From SIG588 sp045597045 (lineage in GTDB: Bacteria; Bacillota; Clostridia; Oscillospirales; Acutalibacteraceae): a stretch of DNA of 19,022 nucleotides. The notes beneath the pieces are model-generated. The model was given only the letters and a program-made list of their open reading frames with translations. It was not told the origin of the DNA and made no database searches. Positions 14,369 to 19,022 of the stretch are shown here, one piece after another. The stretch lies in contig JAZODN010000037.1 in NCBI GenBank assembly GCA_045597045.1, positions 1-19,022 of the forward strand, in the 5' to 3' direction. The position numbers and the translations under genes are program-made. Position 1 is the stretch's first letter. Every line of letters begins with the position of its first letter.

Positions 14369-15040
14369 ATGACACTGAATTTGTTTTTTCAAGCCATATT
14401 CAAATATGTTTTGGGCGCGGTGCTGATCGGTCTGTTGATTTTTCTTCCGGCAGGCACACTGCTGTTTTTTAACGGTTGGCTTTTTATGATCCTTTTGTTC
14501 CTGCCGATGTTTGTCGCCGGTGTGGTGCTGATGGTAAAAAACCCTTTATTACTTCAAAAACGTTTGCAGGCAAAAGAAAAGCACCGCGATCAGGATCTCG
14601 TTATTAAATTGAGTGGAATCATGTTTGTTTTCGGCTTTATTTTAGCCGGGTTGGGCCACCGTTTCGGTTGGTATACCCTGCCGCGGTGGGTGACGATTAC
14701 CGCCGCACTGCTGTTTCTCGCGGCTTATGCCGTGTATGCCGAAGTGCTGCGTGAAAACACATTCCTCAGCCGCACAGTTGAAGTACAGGCTAACCAAACG
14801 GTGGTGGATACGGGATTGTACAGTATCGTTCGCCACCCCATGTACAGTGCCACCGTCTTGCTGTTTTTAAGCATACCGTTGCTATTGGGCTCACTCTATG
14901 CATTTCTCGTATTTTTGCTCTATCCGTTCCTTATCGCAAAACGCATCCGCGGAGAAGAAGCGTTACTCGAAAATGAATTGGAAGGCTATCGCGCATACAA
15001 ACAAAAAGTAAAATATCGCTTATTTCCGTTTGTTTGGTGA
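14369..15040 (+). CDS. Isoprenylcysteine carboxyl methyltransferase (ICMT)-like membrane methyltransferase
   Basis: A 223-residue membrane protein with about five hydrophobic helices. The C-terminal half carries the ICMT/PEMT signature: DTGLYSIVRHPMYSATVL (about 147-164) with RHPMY at 155-159 for SAM binding, followed after a hydrophobic stretch by RIRGEEALLENELEGYRAYKQ (192-212) and RLFPFVW at the end. Bacterial members are SAM-dependent methyltransferases of uncharacterised, probably lipophilic or small-molecule, substrates; bacteria lack classical prenylated CaaX proteins, so the family name does not give the function. A GGGGATCGGC site precedes the ATG. Its end is followed by the cupin gene within 10 bases. 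Confidence 0.85.
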   Translation: MTLNLFFQAIFKYVLGAVLIGLLIFLPAGTLLFFNGWLFMILLFLPMFVAGVVLMVKNPLLLQKRLQAKEKHRDQDLVIKLSGIMFVFGFILAGLGHRFGWYTLPRWVTITAALLFLAAYAVYAEVLRENTFLSRTVEVQANQTVVDTGLYSIVRHPMYSATVLLFLSIPLLLGSLYAFLVFLLYPFLIAKRIRGEEALLENELEGYRAYKQKVKYRLFPFVW

Positions 15041-15050
15041 GGTGGAAAAG

Positions 15051-15518
15051 ATGGACAGCAGTTTACATAAAAGCTCCGAATCTCTGACTAAAGAGACCAA
15101 ATCTCAACACTCCGATTACGAATATACAAAACGGGAGTTTGTACCGCGCGGTCATGCCGAAAAAACGATGGTAAGCATATATGAAATTCCCCCTAAAAAA
15201 TCAGCCTATCCTTACCATTATCACTTGAAAAACGAAGAGACTTTTTACATTATCAGCGGCGAAGGGATCGTGCGCACTCCGTCAGGAGAGCGCACGGTAA
15301 AAGCAGGTGATCTATTGTTTTTTCCTGCGAATTCCGACGGCGCACACAAGTTGACAAACACGTCAGAAACCGCAGTGCTTACCTATATCGACTTCAGCGT
15401 GATACACGATATCGACATCACGATTTATCCCGATTCAGACAAATTGGCTGTATGGGGAAAAGACACAAATCGCATATACCGCACAAAAGATAACGTCACC
15501 TATTATGAAGGAGAGTAA
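15051..15518 (+). CDS. Cupin-domain protein
   Basis: A 155-residue protein with one cupin barrel (about residues 40-115). Cupin motif 1 reads PYHYHLKNEETFYIISGEG (54-72), giving metal ligands H56, H58 and E62 or E63. Motif 2 around GDLLFFPANSDGAHKL (86-101) supplies H99. The fold suits a metal-dependent isomerase, dioxygenase or a sugar/small-molecule binder; no specific reaction can be named. ATG at 15051 is chosen because GAGGTGG stands 5-6 bases upstream; an in-frame TTG at 15030 would overlap the methyltransferase gene. The N-terminal 25 residues are polar and probably flexible. The Nim-type gene starts 6 bases after its stop. Confidence 0.87.
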   Translation: MDSSLHKSSESLTKETKSQHSDYEYTKREFVPRGHAEKTMVSIYEIPPKKSAYPYHYHLKNEETFYIISGEGIVRTPSGERTVKAGDLLFFPANSDGAHKLTNTSETAVLTYIDFSVIHDIDITIYPDSDKLAVWGKDTNRIYRTKDNVTYYEGE

Positions 15519-15524
15519 ACGGTT

Positions 15525-16019
15525 ATGAACGGAATGACCCGACGCGAACGTCAAATCACCGATTTGAGTGAGATCGTGCACATTTTGGACGCGGCAAAAG
15601 TTTTGCATTTGGGACTTGTAGACGGCGACGAGCCATACGTCGTACCAATGAATTACGGCTACACGATGGAAGACGGCAAACTCACACTGTATCTTCACGG
15701 TGCACCGCGCGGCCGAAAACTGGACGTAATGCGCCAAAATCCCAAAGTGTTCTTTTCGATGGAATGTGACCTTCAACCGTTTGAAGGAGACATTGCCTGC
15801 CGTTACGGCTTGGCGTATCACTCGCTGATGGGCCGCGGCACGGCTGAAATCTTGGAAGACACCGAAGAGAAGCGACGCTGCCTTTCGCTCTTTATGAAAA
15901 CACAAACGGGCGGCGGCGAGTTCACCTTCGACGAAAAGCTGGTTTCGGTGGTCAGCGTTATTCGCATCACCGTGTCGGATTACACCGGAAAATACCGCCC
16001 CGTTCCCACAAAACAATAA
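15525..16019 (+). CDS. Pyridoxamine 5'-phosphate oxidase-like flavoprotein (NimA-related)
   Basis: A 164-residue protein of the split-barrel FMN-binding PPOX superfamily. The N-terminus MTRRERQITDLSEIVHILD and the strand GLVDGDEPYVVPMNYGY (about 32-48) are characteristic of the Nim subfamily; HGAPRGRKLDVM (64-75) and VFFSMECDL (81-89) continue the barrel. Nim homologues reduce nitroimidazoles to harmless amines, but many family members have other or unknown substrates, so resistance should not be assumed. The ATG at 15525 is preceded by GAAGGAGAG. It is the last gene of the four-gene set, and its stop codon is part of the terminator stem shared with the convergent SEDS gene. Confidence 0.86.
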   Translation: MNGMTRRERQITDLSEIVHILDAAKVLHLGLVDGDEPYVVPMNYGYTMEDGKLTLYLHGAPRGRKLDVMRQNPKVFFSMECDLQPFEGDIACRYGLAYHSLMGRGTAEILEDTEEKRRCLSLFMKTQTGGGEFTFDEKLVSVVSVIRITVSDYTGKYRPVPTKQ

Positions 16020-16040
16020 GCAGGGCGTGCACCCTGCTTA
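16017..16040. terminator. Bidirectional hairpin containing both stop codons
   Basis: TAAGCAGGG (16017-16025) and CCCTGCTTA (16032-16040) form a perfect 9-bp stem with a 6-base loop. The first TAA is the stop of the Nim-type gene; the complement of the last TTA is the stop of the - strand SEDS gene. On the minus strand it is followed by TTGTTTTG, typical of a terminator; the + side tail is less T-rich. Confidence 0.8.
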
Positions 16041-17177
16041 CCGAAACCTTGTGAAAATACTGTTCTTATTGTTTATCTTACTTCGAAAACTGACACTGAG
16101 TATCAACCCGATACCGAGATACAGTGTTAACACCGAACTGCCGCCTGCGCTGAAAAAGGGGAGGGTAATGCCGATAACCGGCAGCAAGCGCAAATTCATG
16201 CCCAAATTGATGATGGATTGAAATGCAATCAATCCCATCATGCCGATACACAGCGAACGGCCAAGTTCATCACGTGCACGAAACGCGGCACGCAGCAGCG
16301 CGAAAATGACCCCAAGCAACAGCAACAGCAGGAAGAGCGAACCCATAAGGCCAAATTCCTCTGCCGCTTCGGTGAAGATGAAATCGTTGTTGCGTGCATA
16401 CAGCGAAACTGCGCCACCTTTAAGATAGCCCGTACCCCACAGGCCGCCGTTCCCCATGGAAATGAGTGCGTGATTCTGCTGCCAACCGTAGGTTTCCAGA
16501 TACTGTTCAGGGTGGATCAACGCCATAATACGGCCACGTTTTTGTTCATCCAGCACCTGCCACATCAAAAAAGCACCCGGCACCGCCGCGCCGGCCACTG
16601 CCGCAAAATAGCCCCAGTGAACACCGGCGGTGAACATCATCACCGCAAAGATACACAAAAAGACCAATGCCGTGCCGTCGTCCCCCTGCAAAAACACAAG
16701 TAACGTCGGCACCGCCGCATGCACGCACAGTAGCATCACAGTAGAAAAGCGGCTGATCAAATCCTTCACCTTTTCCAAGTGCAGCGAAAAGGTGATGATA
16801 AACACGATCTTTAACAGTTCCGAAGGTTGAAAGGTAATAAACGGCGAATCCGAGCCCAACGGCAGACCGAGCCACGCCGTGTCATCCGTCCCGGCCACAT
16901 TGTAGCCGAGCGATGTGAAGGTGAGCGAAACCAAAACCAACGTCGGCACGGCAAACACCGGCCACAAGCGACAAATCGCACGGTAATCCACCTGAGAAAT
17001 CGCCAGCGCCACGAACAAACCGCCGACAGACGCTATCAATTGGTTGGAAAAACCGGATGCCGCCCCCGAAGAATACACGAGCAACACACCGTAGGTTGAA
17101 CACAAGGTACATAGAGCAATAAGCAATATATCGCTCCCATGGATAAAACGCAGAAAAACGGTCGAGAGTTTTTTCAA
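16038..17177 (-). CDS. SEDS-family peptidoglycan glycosyltransferase (RodA/FtsW/SpoVE type)
   Basis: A 379-residue polytopic membrane protein of the SEDS family, which polymerises lipid II into glycan strands with a class B PBP. Landmarks are FQPSELLKI (116-124), LQGDDGTALVF (163-173) where D166 aligns with the essential catalytic aspartate, NHALISMGNGGLWGTG (235-250), DFIFTEAAEEFG (265-276), and the C-terminal LPFFSAGGSS (339-348). The start is TTG at 17177, because AAAGGAGGG lies 6 bases upstream; a longer reading would run through that site. No PBP gene is next to it, so RodA, FtsW and SpoVE cannot be told apart; the QPSELLKI block is common to all. It has its own divergent promoter. Confidence 0.92.
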   Translation of the reverse strand: MKKLSTVFLRFIHGSDILLIALCTLCSTYGVLLVYSSGAASGFSNQLIASVGGLFVALAISQVDYRAICRLWPVFAVPTLVLVSLTFTSLGYNVAGTDDTAWLGLPLGSDSPFITFQPSELLKIVFIITFSLHLEKVKDLISRFSTVMLLCVHAAVPTLLVFLQGDDGTALVFLCIFAVMMFTAGVHWGYFAAVAGAAVPGAFLMWQVLDEQKRGRIMALIHPEQYLETYGWQQNHALISMGNGGLWGTGYLKGGAVSLYARNNDFIFTEAAEEFGLMGSLFLLLLLLGVIFALLRAAFRARDELGRSLCIGMMGLIAFQSIINLGMNLRLLPVIGITLPFFSAGGSSVLTLYLGIGLILSVSFRSKINNKNSIFTRFR

Positions 17178-17183
17178 GTTACG

Positions 17184-17192
17184 CCCTCCTTT
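17184..17192 (-). promoter_or_regulatory. Ribosome binding site fixing the TTG start of the SEDS gene
   Basis: AAAGGAGGG on the minus strand is six bases before TTG at 17177. It makes the TTG, not the longer in-frame TTG at 17195, the likely start. Confidence 0.8.
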
Positions 17193-17211
17193 CAATCAAG
17201 ATGTGTATATC

Positions 17212-17240
17212 ATTATAGTGTTTTTCTTCAAACTATGCAA
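17212..17240 (-). promoter_or_regulatory. Sigma-A-like promoter of the SEDS gene
   Basis: On the minus strand TTGCAT (17240-17235), a 17-base spacer and a perfect TATAAT (17217-17212) lie upstream of the gene's ribosome site. The -35 is weak beyond TTG, so the call rests mainly on the -10 and the spacing. Confidence 0.68.
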
Positions 17241-17247
17241 TATCCTC

Positions 17248-17276
17248 TTTTCATTTTTTAAAAAATATGTTACACT
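17248..17276 (+). promoter_or_regulatory. Probable promoter of tsaE-tsaB
   Basis: TTTTCA (17248-17253), a 17-base spacer and TACACT (17271-17276) give a moderate sigma-A-like promoter about 20 bases before the tsaE ATG. The spacer includes the palindromic run ATTTTTTAAAAAAT (17253-17266). It is divergent from the SEDS promoter. Confidence 0.5.
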
Positions 17277-17295
17277 GAGTTTTAGAGGTGATACC

Positions 17296-17721
17296 ATGGT
17301 GTACGAAAGCCATTCCCCGCAGCAAACCGAAGAGATTGCCGCCCGTTTTGCCGCCGCTTTAAAAGGTGGCACGGTAGTCGCCTTTTTCGGCGGTTTGGGC
17401 ATGGGGAAAACTGCATTTGTTCGCGGCATGGCAAAAGGTCTCGGCCTGGAGGCCGAAGTGTCCAGCCCCACCTTTGCATTGGTACACGAATATGGCGGCA
17501 CGCCTCCTTTGGTGCATTTTGATATGTACCGTGTCAGTGGGTGGGAAGATTTGTATTCCACCGGTTATTTTGAGTATATCGATGCCGGCTGTATTTTGGC
17601 GGTAGAGTGGAGTGAAAACATCGAAGCCGCACTGCCGGCCGATGCCACCGTTCGCGTAACCATCACCGCCGAAGGGGAAACCGTGCGTCGCATTGAAATC
17701 GAGGGAGGGGAGAGCATATGA
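17296..17721 (+). CDS. tsaE: TsaE, tRNA t6A37 threonylcarbamoyl-transfer complex ATPase
   Basis: A 141-residue P-loop ATPase that with TsaB and TsaD makes the universal t6A37 tRNA modification. Visible are the Walker A GGLGMGKT (32-39), SSPTFALVHEY (56-66), the HFDMYR block (74-79), and VEWSEN (103-108). Its length is typical. The ATG at 17296 is chosen because GAGGTG lies 5 bases upstream; the long upstream in-frame extension would translate the promoter. The last four bases overlap tsaB (ATGA), indicating coupled synthesis. In many Firmicutes rimI and tsaD follow, but here upp follows tsaB. Confidence 0.95.
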   Translation: MVYESHSPQQTEEIAARFAAALKGGTVVAFFGGLGMGKTAFVRGMAKGLGLEAEVSSPTFALVHEYGGTPPLVHFDMYRVSGWEDLYSTGYFEYIDAGCILAVEWSENIEAALPADATVRVTITAEGETVRRIEIEGGESI

Positions 17722-18419
17722 AAATTTTAGCAATCGATACATCTGCGATCCCGTCCTCCTGCGCAATCGTGGAAGACGACACCGTGCTTGCAAGCAGTTA
17801 CAATCACACCGCCCAAACTCACAGCCAAACGCTAATGCCGATGGTGGAGCAAACATTGAAGCAGACCGCCCTCACGGTGCGCGATATCGATCTGCTCTCC
17901 GTTTCAGCCGGCCCCGGCTCCTTCACGGGCGTGCGCATCGGGGTTGCTGCCGTAAAGGGGTTGGCCTTCACGTTCGACACTCCTTGCGCCGGTGTTTCCA
18001 CACTGGCAGCCATTGCACGCAACGCAGAGGGAATCGGGTTTCGCGGCGTGGTGTGCGCTGCCATGGACGCGCGCTGTAAGCAGGTATATACCGCCTGCTT
18101 TTCCTCTGAAGACGGTACAATCGGCCGTTTGACCAAAGACGAAGCGTTGCCTTTGGAGGAATTAAAAGCCCGACTTTTGGCCTATAAACAGCCAATCATG
18201 CTGTTCGGCGATGGCGCGCGCCTGTGCTACGAAGAATTTAAAGACGATCTGTCGGACGTGTTGTTAGCACCCGAGCACCTGCGCTATCAACACGCGATCG
18301 GCGTGGCAAGAGAAGCGCGCTTTGCCGCCGCCGTAAAAGCCGAAGCACTGCAACCGATCTATTTACGCTTACCGCAAGCAGAGCGCGAATTAAAAGCGCG
18401 CCTTGAGAAAGAAAAATAA
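17718..18419 (+). CDS. tsaB: TsaB, scaffold subunit of the t6A tRNA-modification complex
   Basis: A 233-residue member of the ASKHA/YeaZ family; it lacks the metal-site histidines of TsaD and acts as its partner. MKILAIDTSAIPSSCAIVEDD (1-21) is the phosphate-1 loop, HSQTLMP (35-41) is typical of TsaB/TsaD, and SAGPGSFTGVRIG (63-75) is its hallmark. The C-terminal part is less conserved, as usual. It overlaps tsaE by 4 bases. tsaD, which carries catalysis, and a rimI acetyltransferase are absent from this window and must lie elsewhere. A polar, lysine-rich end (ELKARLEKEK) closes the protein. Confidence 0.94.
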   Translation: MKILAIDTSAIPSSCAIVEDDTVLASSYNHTAQTHSQTLMPMVEQTLKQTALTVRDIDLLSVSAGPGSFTGVRIGVAAVKGLAFTFDTPCAGVSTLAAIARNAEGIGFRGVVCAAMDARCKQVYTACFSSEDGTIGRLTKDEALPLEELKARLLAYKQPIMLFGDGARLCYEEFKDDLSDVLLAPEHLRYQHAIGVAREARFAAAVKAEALQPIYLRLPQAERELKARLEKEK

Positions 18420-18438
18420 TTGTTAGGAGGATATCATT

Positions 18439-19022
18439 ATGGCAAACGTTTTTGTGGCAGACCATCCGCTGGTACAGCATAAGCTGGCAGTACTGCGTGA
18501 TGTGACAACCCCTTCGAAGGAATTTCGCCGTCTTATCCAAGAAATAACCGAACTGATGGTATACGAAGCCACGCGCGACCTTCCCCTGGAAGACGTGGAC
18601 GTGCAAACCCCTATTGCGGTAGCCAAATGTAAAAAGCTTGCCGGGCGCAAATTAGCGTTCGTACCGATTTTGCGCGCCGGTCTCGGCATGATGGACGGTG
18701 CCCTGGAATTGATGCCGTCAGCGCGCGTGGGTCACATCGGCTTGTACCGCGATCCCGAAACCTTGATGCCTGTGGAATACTATTGTAAGCTGCCGGGTGA
18801 TATTGAAGAACGCGATGTGATCGTGCTCGCCCCGATGCTGGCAACGGGCGGCTCTGCCATTGATGCGATCACACAAATCAAAACCCGTCATCCGCGCTGT
18901 GTAAAATTCATGTGTATCATCGCCGCGCCCGAAGGTTTGGCGGCACTGACTACAGCACACCCCGATGTATCTGTCTATTGCGCTGCCCTTGACGATCATT
19001 TGAACGATCACGGCTATATCAT
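18439..19022 (+). CDS. upp: Uracil phosphoribosyltransferase, 5' part
   Basis: The gene runs off the window: 194 codons are visible of about 209 expected. The enzyme makes UMP from uracil and PRPP in pyrimidine salvage. Visible are an N-terminal HPLVQHKLAVLRD (9-21), LRAGLGMMDGALELMPSARVGHIGLYRD (78-105), PVEYYCKLP (111-119), the PRPP loop APMLATGGSA (131-140), and the start of the uracil-binding loop DDHLNDHGYI (185-194). The loop normally begins with Asp (DPMLATGGS); here it is Ala131, an unusual change. ATG at 18439 follows AGGAGG. Its gap of 19 bases from tsaB suggests it may share that transcript. Confidence 0.92.
   Translation, partial: MANVFVADHPLVQHKLAVLRDVTTPSKEFRRLIQEITELMVYEATRDLPLEDVDVQTPIAVAKCKKLAGRKLAFVPILRAGLGMMDGALELMPSARVGHIGLYRDPETLMPVEYYCKLPGDIEERDVIVLAPMLATGGSAIDAITQIKTRHPRCVKFMCIIAAPEGLAALTTAHPDVSVYCAALDDHLNDHGYI

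Noticed and set aside
15030..15050. TTG at 15030 as the cupin start
   Set aside because: It would place the clear GAGGTGG ribosome site inside the gene and overlap the methyltransferase; the ATG at 15051 is well spaced.
14134..16019. The four-gene set as a phage-defence system
   Set aside because: No nuclease, helicase, NTPase, reverse transcriptase, TIR or other effector domain is present, so a defence label is unsupported.

Overview
The window looks like a chromosomal stretch from a low-to-medium GC member of the Firmicutes, most likely a Clostridia of the Oscillospiraceae/Ruminococcaceae type. The reasons are the gene order ctsR-mcsA-mcsB-clpC, strong AGGAGG-type ribosome sites, sigma-A-like promoters with 17-bp spacers, a tsaE-tsaB pair, and a tiny cysteine/glycine-rich membrane protein of a kind seen in gut Clostridia. 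This placement is inferred from gene content and not from a marker gene. No rRNA, tRNA, CRISPR array, insertion sequence or phage gene was found, and no gene-free stretch exceeds about 260 bases.

Layout. Positions 1-3266 (+) form one tightly packed unit: the end of an M42 metallopeptidase, a complete second M42 metallopeptidase, a GNAT acetyltransferase, and a PLP enzyme of the methionine gamma-lyase/aluminium-resistance family. It closes with a strong 15-bp hairpin shared with the convergent gene. Positions 3307-4032 (-) hold a bacterial PH-domain protein with a perfect consensus promoter and a 54-residue Cys-rich membrane peptide, separated by a terminator. Positions 4194-8758 (+) are the class III heat-shock operon: CtsR repressor, McsA adaptor, McsB protein-arginine kinase and ClpC unfoldase. 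A CtsR box lies over the -35 of its promoter, a larger dyad lies just upstream, and a terminator follows clpC.

Positions 8804-14034 (+) begin with a new promoter and carry a DUF368 (PopT-type polyprenyl-phosphate translocase) protein, a 987-residue lipoprotein with three lamin-tail domains and a CotH kinase domain, and an RlmD-type 23S rRNA uracil methyltransferase. Positions 14134-16019 (+) hold four small genes: a zinc ribbon, an ICMT-like membrane methyltransferase, a cupin, and a Nim/PPOX-type flavoprotein. A hairpin whose two arms contain the stop codons of both convergent genes separates these from a SEDS (RodA/FtsW) glycosyltransferase on the minus strand. From a divergent promoter region, positions 17296-19022 (+) carry tsaE, tsaB and the 5' part of upp.

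How the genes work together. ctsR-mcsA-mcsB-clpC is a self-contained protein quality-control circuit: CtsR represses it, McsB marks arginines by phosphorylation, and ClpC unfolds the marked proteins for ClpP. tsaE and tsaB supply two parts of the t6A tRNA-modification machinery. DUF368 and SEDS proteins both touch lipid-carrier and cell-wall metabolism but lie in separate units. I do not see a clear new defence or mobile system. The items most worth a second look are the multi-LTD CotH lipoprotein (including a 14-bp-arm hairpin inside its coding sequence), the large dyad upstream of ctsR, the four-gene cassette at 14134-16019, and the loss of a normally conserved Asp in the uracil phosphoribosyltransferase.
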